The notes beneath the pieces are model-generated. The model made no database searches, was not told the origin of the DNA, and saw only the letters and a list, made by a program, of their open reading frames with translations. A stretch of DNA of 64,000 nucleotides from an uncultured Verrucomicrobia subdivision 3 bacterium (lineage in GTDB: Bacteria > Verrucomicrobiota > Verrucomicrobiia > Limisphaerales > UBA11358): assembly GCA_903889895.1 (NCBI GenBank), contig CAISYZ010000038.1, forward strand, positions 1-64,000, read 5' to 3'. Of this stretch, positions 34,237-43,572 are shown piece by piece (within the stretch, counting starts at the first letter, position 1; every line of letters starts with the position of its first letter). A program made the translations under genes and the position numbers.

Positions 34237-34899
34237 ATGAAACAAAAAACGCTCGGTCTCGTCCACACATCGGCCACGCTCGTGCCGGTGTTCGCGCAGT
34301 TGTGCAAAGAAAAACTGCCCGGCGTGAACGTCTTCAACATCGCCGACGACAGCCTCGTCAAAGGCATAATCGCCGCCGGCAGTTTGACGCCGACCATCGC
34401 GCGTCGCGTCGCGAGCTATCTTGAATCCGCAGAGTTGGCGGGCGCGGATTATATCATGGTGACGTGTTCGTCCATTGGACCGGCGGTGGAGGCGGGCGCG
34501 AAATTAATGGGCGTGTCGGTGTTGCGCGTGGACCAGCCGATGGCGGATCAAGCCGTCGCGACGGGAAAGAAAATTGGCGTCGTTGCCACGCTGCGGACGA
34601 CGCTGGAGCCGACGGCGGATTTGATTCAACGCCGCGCTGACAAAGCCGGAAAGAAAATCGAACTCACCTCAAAATTGTGCGAGGGCGCGTTCGAGGCGCT
34701 GATGAGCGGCGACGCGGCGACGCACGACGCAAAGGTCGCGGCGGCGTTGAAGGAATTGTCGCAGTCGGTGGACGTGATTGTGCTGGCTCAGGCTTCGATG
34801 GCGCGCGTGGTGGATACGCTGGCACCGGCGGACAAGCGCGTGCCGATTCTTGCGAGTCCGGGCATCGCCGTGGATTATCTGGCGACGATTCTGAAATGA
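34237..34899 (+). CDS. Asp/Glu/hydantoin racemase superfamily protein with one catalytic Cys
   Basis: 220 residues. The first superfamily motif is TLGLVHTSATLVPVF and the first catalytic cysteine region is ADYIMVTCSSIGPAVEAG. At the place of the second cysteine the sequence reads VIVLAQASMARVVDTL, so the usual second Cys is absent. Two-base racemases need both cysteines. Single-Cys members include arylmalonate decarboxylase and cis-trans isomerases, so a racemase name would be misleading. It sits between the DUF1537 kinase (2-nt gap) and the BASS transporter (ATGA overlap), so it probably acts on the same branched acid. I know of no such protein in the characterised apiose routes. Confidence 0.75.
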   Translation: MKQKTLGLVHTSATLVPVFAQLCKEKLPGVNVFNIADDSLVKGIIAAGSLTPTIARRVASYLESAELAGADYIMVTCSSIGPAVEAGAKLMGVSVLRVDQPMADQAVATGKKIGVVATLRTTLEPTADLIQRRADKAGKKIELTSKLCEGAFEALMSGDAATHDAKVAAALKELSQSVDVIVLAQASMARVVDTLAPADKRVPILASPGIAVDYLATILK

Positions 34900-36083
34900 T
34901 TCTGTGGCAGCCAGCGTTGGTTGTTTTGACCGTCGCTTTTGCGATGGCGTTGCGCTTCTCCAAAACTTTTCGCGGCTACCAGTTCACCGCTTGGATCATC
35001 GCGGTCGTGACGGCGGCGATGATTTATCCGGCGCACTTTTTGCACGTCGGGGATTTCGACATGCGCAACAAATGGGTCATGCTCATCGCGATTCAGCTCG
35101 TGATGTTCGGCATGGGCACGCAGATGAGCTTGCGCGATTTTGCGGGCGTGGCGAAAGCGCCGCGTGGTGTGTTCGTCGGGATTTTTTGCCATTTCACCGT
35201 GATGCCGCTGGTGGGATTTTCGCTGACAAAAATATTTAGTTTTCCACCGGAAATCGCCGCCGGCGTTATCCTCATCGGCTCGTGTTCCAGCGGGCTGGCG
35301 TCGAACGTCATGGCGTTCATGGCCAAATCCAATCTCGCTCTCTCAGTCACGGTCACGGCGGTGACGACGATGATCGCGCCGATCATGACGCCGCTGTGAA
35401 TGAAACTGCTCGCCGGCACGATGGTCGAGGTGAGCTTTTTCAAGCTGATGGTGGAGATCGTCAAAATTGTCCTCGTGCCGATTGGCGCGGCGCTGCTGCA
35501 TGATTATCTGAAACACGCTTCGCCGCGCGGACGGAAAATTGTTTATACCATCACCGCGTTTGCCGCCGCGTGGATGCTGTTTTTGATTCTCGGCGGCTGG
35601 TTGTATTTGCAATCGCGTTTCGCGGATGGCGCGTTGACAGCGATTGCGCTGGGCGGTTTTTTACTGAGTGCATTGGTCATCGGCACAGCATATCACGCGC
35701 TGGTGAAAAGTTTTCCACGTATGGATCATTTCATGCCCACGCTGGCCATCGTCGGCATCCTTTACGTCACGGCGATGACCACGGCTTCGGGACGTGACAA
35801 TTTGTTGAAAGTTGGCGCGCTGCTGGTTCTCGCATCGATGCTGCACAACCTGGCGGGCTATTTGTTCGGCTATTTTTTGAGCCGCGGTGCTGGGCTGGAC
35901 AAAAATTCGGTGCGCAGCATTGCTTTCGAGGTCGGCCTACAAAACGGCGGCATGGCGTCTGGCCTGGCGAGCGCGATGGGCAAGCTCGGCACGGTAGGCC
36001 TGGCGGCGGCGATTTTCATTCCGTGGATGAACATCAGCGGATCAGTGCTGGCCAACTATTGGAGCAAACGGCCGGTGAAATAA
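34896..36083 (+). pseudogene. BASS/SBF-family sodium:organic-acid symporter interrupted by an in-frame TGA
   Basis: The frame from ATG 34896 encodes 395 codons of a bile-acid:sodium-symporter-like carrier: GMGTQMSLRDFAGVAKAP, GVILIGSCSSGLASNVMAF, and after the stop LQNGGMASGLASAMGKLG. Codon 168 (35397-35399) is TGA, in the sequence IMTPL-stop-MKLLAG, and the same frame continues without a shift. TGG (Trp) or another sense codon would restore one normal-length protein with about ten helices. Possible explanations are a nonsense mutation, a sequencing error, readthrough, or reinitiation at the ATG directly after the stop to make two halves. The start overlaps the previous gene by 4 nt. The likely substrate is a sugar acid, by context. 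Confidence 0.8.
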
Positions 36084-36085
36084 TT

Positions 36086-37060
36086 TTATTCCAGGCGCGA
36101 ACCGATCTTGTCGGCCGCAACTGCCGCGAGAATGACAAACCCTTTCACCACCTGCTGCCAGAACGGCGAGACGTCGAGCAAAAAAAGTCCATTATTCAGC
36201 ACACCGATGATGAGGCAGCCGAGCACGGTGCCGAGCATCGAGCCGCGGCCACCGGAGAGTGACGTGCCGCCGATGACGACCGCTGCGATGGAATCAAGTT
36301 CGTAGCCGAGGCCCGCATTGGGCGTGGCGGAATCCAGCCGCGCGGTGACCAGCAATCCAGCCACGGCCGCCAGCCCGCCGCCGAGCGTATAGACCATGAG
36401 TTTGATGCGTGGCACGGCAAGACCGCTCAACGTGGCGGCGCGTTCGTTGCCGCCGACGGCGTAAAGATGCCGGCCAAAGCGCGTGCGTTTCGTGACCACG
36501 ATAAATACGACCACCAGCACGGCGGAAATCCACACTGGCATCGGAATGCCCAACGCGTGACCGGTGCCAAGCCGGCCAAAATCATCGCCCAGGCCAGTGA
36601 CGGGAAAACCGCCGGTCCACAACATGGTCAGTCCGCGGGCGATGCTCAACATGCCGAGCGTGGCGACGAACGGCGGCAGTTTGAAGCGCGTGACCGCGAC
36701 GCCGTTGGCCCAGCCCAGCACGATGCCGACGGCGATGCCCGCAACGATGGCGCCCGGCATGGTGAATTGCACCAGCAGATTGAAGCGCGGCAGCGCTAGC
36801 CCATTTTTCAGCAGCCCGGCGGCGACCGCTCCGGACAGTGCCAGCACCGAGCCGACGGACAGGTCAATGCCGCCGGATAAAATCACCAGCGTCATGCCGA
36901 GCGAGAGGCAAAGGTTGATCGAGATTTGCCGCAGCACATTCATCGTGTTGTCCACCGTCAGGAAATTATGCGAGGCCAGGCTGAGCGCAACAACCATGAG
37001 CGCCAGCGCCAGGAACGACTGGAACCGCGCAAGTTGTTCGGTGAATGATTTTCGGTTCAT
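36086..37060 (-). CDS. Sugar ABC transporter permease, RbsC family
   Basis: 324 residues with about 8-10 hydrophobic helices. Family motifs are GMTLVILSGGIDLSVGSVLA near residue 60, NGVAVTRFKLPPFVATLGML in the middle and AVVIGGTSLSGGRGSMLGT, the EAA-like loop that contacts the ATPase. It forms the inner-membrane channel of a ribose-type importer with the ATPase and binding protein upstream. It is the last gene of the minus-strand operon and ends 2 nt from the convergent BASS gene. In this cluster the imported sugar is probably apiose or a related pentose. Confidence 0.93.
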   Translation of the reverse strand: MNRKSFTEQLARFQSFLALALMVVALSLASHNFLTVDNTMNVLRQISINLCLSLGMTLVILSGGIDLSVGSVLALSGAVAAGLLKNGLALPRFNLLVQFTMPGAIVAGIAVGIVLGWANGVAVTRFKLPPFVATLGMLSIARGLTMLWTGGFPVTGLGDDFGRLGTGHALGIPMPVWISAVLVVVFIVVTKRTRFGRHLYAVGGNERAATLSGLAVPRIKLMVYTLGGGLAAVAGLLVTARLDSATPNAGLGYELDSIAAVVIGGTSLSGGRGSMLGTVLGCLIIGVLNNGLFLLDVSPFWQQVVKGFVILAAVAADKIGSRLE

Positions 37061-37068
37061 GTTCGTTT

Positions 37069-38619
37069 TTAATTGCGGCTGTTGGGCAGGGCGGCCCGCA
37101 AAATGGCTTCCTCCGTGGCCGCGCCGCGCGCGAACTCTGCGGTCACGCGTCCTTCGGCCAGCACGAGGATGCGGTCGGCAATGGCGAGAATTTCCGGCAA
37201 CTCAGACGAAACCATGATTACGGCCAGGCCACTGCGGGCGAGTTCATCCACGAGCGCGTAGATCTCCTTTTTGGCATTGATGTCAATGCCGCGCGTCGGC
37301 TCGTCGAGCAGCAGAACTTTCGGCTCGGTGGCGAGCCATTTGGCGAGGACCACCTTCTGCTGGTTTCCGCCGCTCAAATGCCGGACCGCCTGGTGCAGGG
37401 TCGGCGTGCGGATGCCCAGGCGTTTGACATAGCGGCCAACCAGTTCAAGTTCGCGCGCCGGCTGGAGCAGGCCGAAGTGCGATATTTTTTCGAGACAGGC
37501 GAGCGTGGTGTTTTCGGCAACGCTGTGAACGAGCACCAGCCCCTCGCCTTTACGATCTTCCGGCGCGAGCGCCAGCCCGGCGTCAATTGCTGCGCGCGGC
37601 GAGCGGATGCAAATCGGTTTGCCTTCGATCCAGATTTCGCCGGTGGCCGTGTGCGGATGCAAACCGAAAATCGTCTGGAGCAGTTCCGTGCGCCCCGCGC
37701 CCATCAAACCGAACAGCCCCAGCACTTCGCCCCGACGCACGGCGAGCGAAACATCGCGCACGACAAAATCACCGGCGCGTTCAGGATGGCGCAGCGAAAT
37801 TTTTTCAACGCGCAGCATTTCGCCGCCGGCGGGCGTGGTCGTTTTTGGAAATAAGTCCGTCAGTTCGCGCCCAACCATGAGCCGCACCATTTCGTCGCGC
37901 GTGGTGTCGGCAAACGGTTTTGACGCAATGAATCTTCCGTCGCGGAACACGGCGATGTCGTCGGCGATTTCCGCCAGTTCGTCCAGCTTGTGCGTGATGT
38001 AAATGATGCCGGTGCCGCGTTCCTTGAGTCGCTTGATGAGCCGGAACAAAACTTTAATCTCATGCTCGGTGATGGCCGAGGTCGGTTCGTCCATGATGAT
38101 GACGCGCGAGTTAAATGAAATGGCTTTGGCAATTTCCACGACCTGCTGTGCGCCGACCCGCAGCCGCGCGACTGCGGTGCGCGGATCGGCGTCCAGTTCC
38201 AATTCCGCCATCAGCGCGCGGGTGTCGCGGTGCATGCGTGCATAATCTAATAAGCCCACCGCGTTGCGCGGCTCGCGGCCGAGAAAAATATTCTCAGCGA
38301 TGCTCAGATGTGGCACGAGATTTAATTCCTGAAAAATGATCGAAATGCCCGCCTGCTGCGCTGCACGCGGATTGACGAAACGGACCGGCTGGCCCGCCAG
38401 AAAAATTTCCCCGGCGTCCGGCGGTAAGACGCCAGCGAGAATGTTCATCATCGTGGATTTGCCCGCGCCGTTCTCGCCGAGCAGCGCGTTGAGCCGTCCG
38501 GCCAGCACGGTAATTTGCACATCGTCCAGTGCGCGGACGCCGGGAAACGTCTTGGTGATGCCGCGCGCCGCGAGCAACTCGTCTGTTTCGTTTGCGTTGG
38601 CAGCCGGCAGGTTCATCAC
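37069..38619 (-). CDS. Sugar ABC transporter ATP-binding protein, RbsA family
   Basis: 516 residues with two fused ABC domains, as in RbsA/XylG. Domain 1 has Walker A GENGAGKST, the signature-like RLRVGAQQVVEIAKAI and Walker B VIIMDEPTS. Domain 2 has a degenerate first loop (GLMGAGRTELL), the strong signature LSGGNQQKVVLAKWL and LLLDEPTRGID. This is the usual asymmetric arrangement. The start ATGATG overlaps the stop of the DUF2291 gene by 4 nt. The gap to the permease gene is 8 nt. Confidence 0.95.
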   Translation of the reverse strand: MMNLPAANANETDELLAARGITKTFPGVRALDDVQITVLAGRLNALLGENGAGKSTMMNILAGVLPPDAGEIFLAGQPVRFVNPRAAQQAGISIIFQELNLVPHLSIAENIFLGREPRNAVGLLDYARMHRDTRALMAELELDADPRTAVARLRVGAQQVVEIAKAISFNSRVIIMDEPTSAITEHEIKVLFRLIKRLKERGTGIIYITHKLDELAEIADDIAVFRDGRFIASKPFADTTRDEMVRLMVGRELTDLFPKTTTPAGGEMLRVEKISLRHPERAGDFVVRDVSLAVRRGEVLGLFGLMGAGRTELLQTIFGLHPHTATGEIWIEGKPICIRSPRAAIDAGLALAPEDRKGEGLVLVHSVAENTTLACLEKISHFGLLQPARELELVGRYVKRLGIRTPTLHQAVRHLSGGNQQKVVLAKWLATEPKVLLLDEPTRGIDINAKKEIYALVDELARSGLAVIMVSSELPEILAIADRILVLAEGRVTAEFARGAATEEAILRAALPNSRN

Positions 38620-39257
38620 GGCGATTCCAGTTTTACGGCCACCGGAATGACCGGCAGCGGCTTCACGTCGGCGTCGTCTTCGGCTATTTCCGCGCAGCCG
38701 GCGAAAGAGATTTTTGCGCCGACTTTTGCCTTTTCACGCAACTGCGGCAGCAGCGTGGTTTCAACGATACGGTTCAACTCGGCGGAAAGATCGTTGAAAT
38801 TTTGCGAGTTCGGAAACGTGCTGGCGTCTAGCAAGCCCGTGCCGTCGCGCACCGTGTTGCCGAACAGCAATCCCGTCGGCAGCAGGATGTCCGCCGTGTC
38901 GTCGCCGTTTTTCAGCGCCAGCGAAACGCCTTTTTTGGTCACGCTGACAACGCGACCGGTGCCGCGCAGAAAAAACAAAGTGGCACTGCTCAGGCCGAGC
39001 GTGCGGCCAAACTGCGTCCGCGCCTTTGGCGAATCGGCGGAGAGCGCGGCCAGCACCGTTCCGGCATCCGCCGCGCGATCCAACGATTTGAGCAGTCGGT
39101 CATTCCAGAATGCCGCGGCGAAATTTGTGGGGTTAAACTCCGCCGCCGCCTGCCGGCCTTGCTCCTGTTTGAGCGGCACGAAATGAAACAGGGGCACAAA
39201 CCGGAAAATCCCAGCCAGGAGCCCGAGCGCGATCACGGCGAGGACGGCGCGTTTCAT
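38616..39257 (-). CDS. DUF2291 family protein linked to a ribose-type ABC transporter
   Basis: 213 residues with one N-terminal hydrophobic anchor (AVLAVIALGLLAGIFRFVPL). The following domain contains FNPTNFAAAFWNDRLL, GRTLGLSSATLFFLRGTGRV and LLPTGLLFGNTVRDGTGLLD, which fit DUF2291, a family usually found between sugar-binding protein and ATPase genes. Its function is not established; a periplasmic accessory role is likely. The start shares one base with the RbsB-like stop and the end overlaps the ATPase start, so the genes are tightly coupled. Confidence 0.8.
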   Translation of the reverse strand: MKRAVLAVIALGLLAGIFRFVPLFHFVPLKQEQGRQAAAEFNPTNFAAAFWNDRLLKSLDRAADAGTVLAALSADSPKARTQFGRTLGLSSATLFFLRGTGRVVSVTKKGVSLALKNGDDTADILLPTGLLFGNTVRDGTGLLDASTFPNSQNFNDLSAELNRIVETTLLPQLREKAKVGAKISFAGCAEIAEDDADVKPLPVIPVAVKLESP

Positions 39258-40213
39258 CAGTGTTTGCGGCCGTAATCGCCGTATTTGCCGACGTTCTCCT
39301 GCGTGACGAGTTCCACCGCCACCGGAATCTTTTGCGGAAAATCCCGCTTGCCATGGAGATATTGGTCGGCGAACTCGGCCGCTTGGCGCGCCATCTTTTT
39401 CGGGAACTGCATTCCAGTCGCGGTGATTTTTCCTTCCGCGATTAGTTTCACCACGTCGTCCGCTCCGTCAAAGCCGAAGACTTTCACCTGTTTGTCCTTG
39501 CCGGCGGCGACCAGCGCCTGATACGCGCCCATCGCCATCGCGTCGTTGCCGCAAAAGACCGCGTTGATGTCGGGATTTTTTTGTAGAATGGCTTCCAGCA
39601 CTTCCAGTCCTTTGGCGCGGTCAAACTCGGCGCTTTGCTGCGCGACCATTTTCAAGCCGGGGTAACGATCCACGACGCTGTGAAAACCTTTCGAGCGGTT
39701 CCAAGTGTTGTTGTCGCCGACGAGGCCGAGGAGTTCGACGTATTTGCCGTTTTCGCCAACTTGCTCAACAAAATATTCGCCAAGCTTCACGCAGCCGGAA
39801 TAGCTGTCGGAAAGCATCTGCGCCGTCGCCGCGTTGGTGGAATTGATTTCACGGTCAATGCAAAAAACCGGGAGGCCCGCCGTCTTGGCTTTCTGCACGT
39901 TGGCCACCGAGCCGTTGGCATCGGTGGGATTGAATAGGATCGCCTGGTAACCGCTGGCGATGATGTTTTCGAAATTCGCGGCCTCCTTTGCCGTGTCGTT
40001 CTGCGAATCAAAAATCGTGGCGTCGTAGCCGAGTTCAATCGCCCGCGCCTTGGCGGTTTCCGCCAGCACAACGAACCACGGATTGTTTAGCGTCGAGACG
40101 ACGACGGCAATTTTTTGTTTGGTCGCATCTTGTGCCGAAGAGTTTTGCGTGAACAGCATCGCCGCCGTTGCCACCAAAACGGCGAGCGCTAGTTTGAGCC
40201 AGTGGGTTTTCAT
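39257..40213 (-). CDS. Periplasmic sugar-binding protein, RbsB family
   Basis: 318 residues with a signal peptide ([20 protein letters not shown]). The type-1 periplasmic-binding fold is seen in [60 protein letters not shown] and [20 protein letters not shown]. It captures a monosaccharide for the RbsA/RbsC importer. The first binding motif (NNPWF) and the CIDRE loop are of the ribose/allose kind. With isomerase, kinase and transketolase genes upstream, apiose is the best guess for the ligand. Confidence 0.93.
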   Translation of the reverse strand: MKTHWLKLALAVLVATAAMLFTQNSSAQDATKQKIAVVVSTLNNPWFVVLAETAKARAIELGYDATIFDSQNDTAKEAANFENIIASGYQAILFNPTDANGSVANVQKAKTAGLPVFCIDREINSTNAATAQMLSDSYSGCVKLGEYFVEQVGENGKYVELLGLVGDNNTWNRSKGFHSVVDRYPGLKMVAQQSAEFDRAKGLEVLEAILQKNPDINAVFCGNDAMAMGAYQALVAAGKDKQVKVFGFDGADDVVKLIAEGKITATGMQFPKKMARQAAEFADQYLHGKRDFPQKIPVAVELVTQENVGKYGDYGRKH

Positions 40214-40247
40214 GTTTTTTGTTTGTTTAATGTATTTCGCGGTTCAA

Positions 40248-41726
40248 TTACAAAACTCGTTTCACCGCCAGCATCCAGCCGTCGTGCAATGGTTTCACCT
40301 GCGCGGCCTTCAGTTGCGGCCGGAAATTTTTTTGTTTGCGCGGCAGCTTAACCAGCTCGTCGAGTGACTTGTAAATTTGGAGGCCGAGCAAGCCGTTCAT
40401 CGCCGCACCCCACGCCGAGCTTTCCGCGACTTCGGAAACATTCAGCTCCGTTTGCGTGACATCGGCCGTAAACTGCATGAGGAAATTATTTTTCGTCGGG
40501 CCGCCATCGCAATGCAGCACCTTCAATTTAATCTTGGCATCGCCGCGCATCATGTCCAGCACATCGCGGATTTGATACGCGATCGCTTCCTGTGCCGCAC
40601 GAACGACGTGCGCCTTGTTCGTGTGCGCGGACATGCCCACGATGGCCGCGCGCGCGTCCGGTGCCCAGTGCGGCGCACTCAAGCCTGCAAACGCGGGCAC
40701 GAAATAAACGCCGCCGTTGTCCGGCACGCTGCGCGCGAGCTTTTCCACTTCGCCGGAGTCCTGAATCACGCCCAGCTGATTTTTCAGCCACTCAATCGTT
40801 GCCGCCGAAAAATTGATGATGCCCTCGAACGCGTAAGCCGGCTTGCCATTCAGCACCCACGCCAGCGCCGTGACCGCGCCTTTTTGGGACGGGTGGAATT
40901 TTTCGCCGATGTTCAGCAGCACCGAAGTTCCCGTGCCAAAAGTGGCTTTCGCGGTGCCCGGCGAAAAACATTTTTGTGCGAACAGCGCCGCCTGCGAATC
41001 GCCCATCACGCCGACGATGGGAATCACTTTTGGCAAAATGCCGTTGGCATCGGTCTCACCAAAATGCGCGGAACTTTCGCGCACTGCCGGCAGCGCGCGC
41101 ATTGGCACGTCAAACAGCCGGCACAGTTTTTCATCCCAGCGCAGCTTGCCGATGTCGAAAAGCATCGTGCGGCTGGCATTGGTGAAATCAGTGGCGAAAA
41201 CTTTTCCGTCGGTCAGCCGATGAATCAAGAACGTGTCGATGGTGCCAATGACCGCCGCGCCAGTCTTCAGTTTTTTGGCGAGGTCCGGCTTTTGCGCCAC
41301 CAGCCATCTCAATTTGGAAGCGGAAAAATAGGTGTCCACCATCAGGCCGGTCTTGCGGCGGATCGCCGGGCCATGACCGCGCTGCTGGAGTTTCTGGCAG
41401 ATGGTCGTGCCGCGCCGGCATTGCCAGACGATGGCGTTGTGCGACGGCTTGCCGGTCTGCCGGTCAAATACGACGACAGTTTCGCGCTGGTTGGCGATGC
41501 TCAATCCGGCGAGCTGGGAAACCTTTTTCGGATTGCGCCTGACGATTTCTTGGATGACGGAGAGAACGTTCTGCCAGATTTCTTCCGCGTTGTGTTCGAC
41601 CCAGCCGGGCTGCGGATAAATCTGGCGATGGCTGCGCGACGCCCTGTCCAAAACCTTTCCGCGTGCGTCGAAGAGCACCGCCTTTGTCGCGGAGGTGCTT
41701 TGGTCGATGGCGAGAATTAGGCTCAT
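40248..41726 (-). CDS. FGGY-family carbohydrate kinase, candidate D-apulose kinase
   Basis: 492 residues from the start MSLILAIDQSTSATKAVLF, which is the phosphate-1 loop; the frame is open further upstream, but that part is antisense-like Arg-rich shadow over the transketolase gene. Other family motifs are GLSIANQRETVVVFD, GVMGDSQAALFAQ, TFGTGTSVLLN and LHCDGGPTKNNFLMQF. Overall it is GlpK-like. The split transketolase lies directly upstream with ATGA overlap, the arrangement expected for AplK (D-apulose to D-apulose 4-phosphate) followed by AptA/AptB. Glycerol or another ketose as substrate is not excluded. Confidence 0.85.
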   Translation of the reverse strand: MSLILAIDQSTSATKAVLFDARGKVLDRASRSHRQIYPQPGWVEHNAEEIWQNVLSVIQEIVRRNPKKVSQLAGLSIANQRETVVVFDRQTGKPSHNAIVWQCRRGTTICQKLQQRGHGPAIRRKTGLMVDTYFSASKLRWLVAQKPDLAKKLKTGAAVIGTIDTFLIHRLTDGKVFATDFTNASRTMLFDIGKLRWDEKLCRLFDVPMRALPAVRESSAHFGETDANGILPKVIPIVGVMGDSQAALFAQKCFSPGTAKATFGTGTSVLLNIGEKFHPSQKGAVTALAWVLNGKPAYAFEGIINFSAATIEWLKNQLGVIQDSGEVEKLARSVPDNGGVYFVPAFAGLSAPHWAPDARAAIVGMSAHTNKAHVVRAAQEAIAYQIRDVLDMMRGDAKIKLKVLHCDGGPTKNNFLMQFTADVTQTELNVSEVAESSAWGAAMNGLLGLQIYKSLDELVKLPRKQKNFRPQLKAAQVKPLHDGWMLAVKRVL

Positions 41727-42721
41727 TTCAAAAGCTTCAAAGCGGCCTCGCTCAAACCCTCCATGCTGATACCGTAGTGCCGGAAGATGTCCGCCTGCGC
41801 GCCCGGCACGGTTTCTTCGTCGGGAATGCCCACGATGCGGAACGGCTTGAAGACGCCCGCCTGCAACAAAGTTGCCGCGCACGCTTCGCCGAGTCCGCCG
41901 TGAACCATGTGTTCCTCGACGGTGACGACGGCGCGACATTCGCGGCCGGCCTTCAAAATTATTTCGACGTCGAGCGGCTTGATGCTGTGCATTGAAATCA
42001 CGCGGCAGTTCAATCCTTGTTCAGCCAGCTTGCCCGCAGCGAGCAGCGCGTGAACGACCGTTTCGCCAGTGGCGATGAACGCGACGTCATTTCCTTCGCG
42101 AAGCGTAATGGCTTTGCCGGCTTCAAATGTTGTGTCCGGCTTGTGCAGGTTGAACATCGCCGCTTTGCCGAATCGGATGAACACGGGCTTGGTCGCGTGC
42201 GCGGCAAAGCGGATGGCTTCGCGCGATTCGAAATTATCGGCCGGCACAATGATCGTGAGATTGTTGATCGCGCGCAAAACGGCCAGGTCGTGCAACGAAT
42301 GATGCGTCGTGCCAAGCGCGCCGTAGCTCACGCCGGAGCTGATGCCGATGAGTGTGGCGGGAACATCCGAATAACAAATGTCATTCTTGATCTGCTCCAG
42401 CGAGCGTGCCGTGAGAAAACACGACGGCGAAACGCCAAACGATTTTTTACCGCAAGCCGCCAGGCCGGCGGTGATACCGACGAGATTTTGTTCGGCAATG
42501 CCGACTTCCACGAGCTGCTTCGGAAAAGTCTGGCCAAATGGCCCGAGTTTTCCTGAGCCGCGCGAATCGCTGGTGACGGCAATGATATTCGGATTCGCTT
42601 TCGCCAGTTCCATCAGCGTCGCGGCGAATTCATCCAGATTGGCGCGGCCCATTTTCAGGCCGAGCTTTTCCGTCATTGCTTTCGCAGCCGGTGTGAACAT
42701 GGAGGGTGCGGGCGCGCTCAT
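41723..42721 (-). CDS. Transketolase C-terminal subunit (AptB-like candidate)
   Basis: 332 residues corresponding to the pyrimidine-binding and C-terminal domains of a split transketolase: VEVGIAEQNLVGITAGLAAC (conserved Glu for the thiamine ring), SSGVSYGALGTTHHSLHDLA, VIVPADNFESREAIRF-like segment and EEHMVHGGLGEACAATLL. It needs the N-terminal subunit encoded just upstream (ATGA overlap). In known D-apiose catabolism a two-subunit transketolase (AptA/AptB) converts apulose 4-phosphate plus glyceraldehyde 3-phosphate to dihydroxyacetone phosphate and xylulose 5-phosphate; the neighbouring kinase supports that role here. An ordinary pentose-phosphate role is the alternative. Confidence 0.87.
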   Translation of the reverse strand: MSAPAPSMFTPAAKAMTEKLGLKMGRANLDEFAATLMELAKANPNIIAVTSDSRGSGKLGPFGQTFPKQLVEVGIAEQNLVGITAGLAACGKKSFGVSPSCFLTARSLEQIKNDICYSDVPATLIGISSGVSYGALGTTHHSLHDLAVLRAINNLTIIVPADNFESREAIRFAAHATKPVFIRFGKAAMFNLHKPDTTFEAGKAITLREGNDVAFIATGETVVHALLAAGKLAEQGLNCRVISMHSIKPLDVEIILKAGRECRAVVTVEEHMVHGGLGEACAATLLQAGVFKPFRIVGIPDEETVPGAQADIFRHYGISMEGLSEAALKLLK

Positions 42722-43572
42722 TTGGCCTCCTTTAATTTTGCTTCCGCCGCGTCAAGTTCGGCCAGCGCCTGTTTCAATTCCGCTTCGCTCGGCACGCCGT
42801 GATGCCATTTGGCCACGTCTTCCATGAAGCTCACGCCCTTGCCTTTCACCGTGTTTGCGATGACGCAAGTTGGTTTGCCGGCTTCAGCGGGTTTGCTCAA
42901 AGCGTCGGTCAACTCGGCAAAATCATGGCCGTTGACGATTTTCACGGCCCAGCCGAACGCGCGCCATTTTTCATCGAGCGGTTCGTTGCTGCAAACGTCC
43001 CGCGTGCGGCCGCTGATCTGAAGCGTGTTGTGGTCAATGATGGCGGTCAAATTATCGAGGTCGTAATGTCCGGCGGCCATCGCGGCTTCCCAGTTTGAAC
43101 CTTCGGCGAGTTCGCCGTCGCCGAGCAACGTAAACACGCGATACGGCGCCGAATCGATTTTCGCCGCCAGCGCCATGCCGATGCAAATTGGCAGACCGTG
43201 ACCGAGCGCGCCGGTGTTCATTTCGATGCCGGGAATGTGCCGCGTGGGATGGCCGACGTAATGCGACTGGTAATGGCAGATCGTTTTCAAATCCGCTTCG
43301 GGAAAAAAGCCGCGGTCCGCCAGCACCGCGTAAAGCGCCTCGACCGAATGCCCTTTGCTCTGCACGTAACGGTCACGATTCGCATTGCCGAAAGTTTCCG
43401 GCGCGATGTTGAGAATGCGGTTGTAAAGCACGTTCAAGATGTCGAGGCACGACAGCCCGCCGCCGGTGTGTCCGGCGCCGGCACCGTAAATCGCTTCCAG
43501 CGTTTGTTTCCGCAGGCGGACGGATTTCAGCGCGAGTTCGTGATCGGATAAAACGGCAGTGGCCATAGTCAA
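42718..43572 (-). CDS. Transketolase N-terminal subunit (AptA-like candidate)
   Basis: 284 residues forming the diphosphate-binding domain: GAGHTGGGLSCLDILNVLYN, RYVQSKGHSVEALYAVLADR, MNTGALGHGLPICIGMALAA and the thiamine-diphosphate motif GDGELAEGSNWEA ending in IIDHN. It pairs with the C-terminal subunit downstream (4-nt overlap), and its own start overlaps the stop of the isomerase-like gene (ATGA), so all four catabolic genes are translationally chained. Confidence 0.9.
   Translation of the reverse strand: MTMATAVLSDHELALKSVRLRKQTLEAIYGAGAGHTGGGLSCLDILNVLYNRILNIAPETFGNANRDRYVQSKGHSVEALYAVLADRGFFPEADLKTICHYQSHYVGHPTRHIPGIEMNTGALGHGLPICIGMALAAKIDSAPYRVFTLLGDGELAEGSNWEAAMAAGHYDLDNLTAIIDHNTLQISGRTRDVCSNEPLDEKWRAFGWAVKIVNGHDFAELTDALSKPAEAGKPTCVIANTVKGKGVSFMEDVAKWHHGVPSEAELKQALAELDAAEAKLKEAK

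Noticed and set aside
35397..35399. Selenocysteine codon in the BASS-type carrier
   Set aside because: The family has no selenoproteins that I know of, and the position fits Trp or another ordinary residue. No downstream hairpin typical of a bacterial SECIS is evident.
40377..41720. 447-codon plus-strand ORF opposite the FGGY kinase
   Set aside because: Composition is that of an antisense frame in GC-rich DNA, and the opposite strand has the conserved kinase motifs.
41727..41939. Upstream extension of the FGGY kinase to 41939
   Set aside because: The extra 71 codons are Arg-rich, overlap the transketolase gene, and precede the conserved first strand MSLILAIDQST, which fits the true N-terminus.
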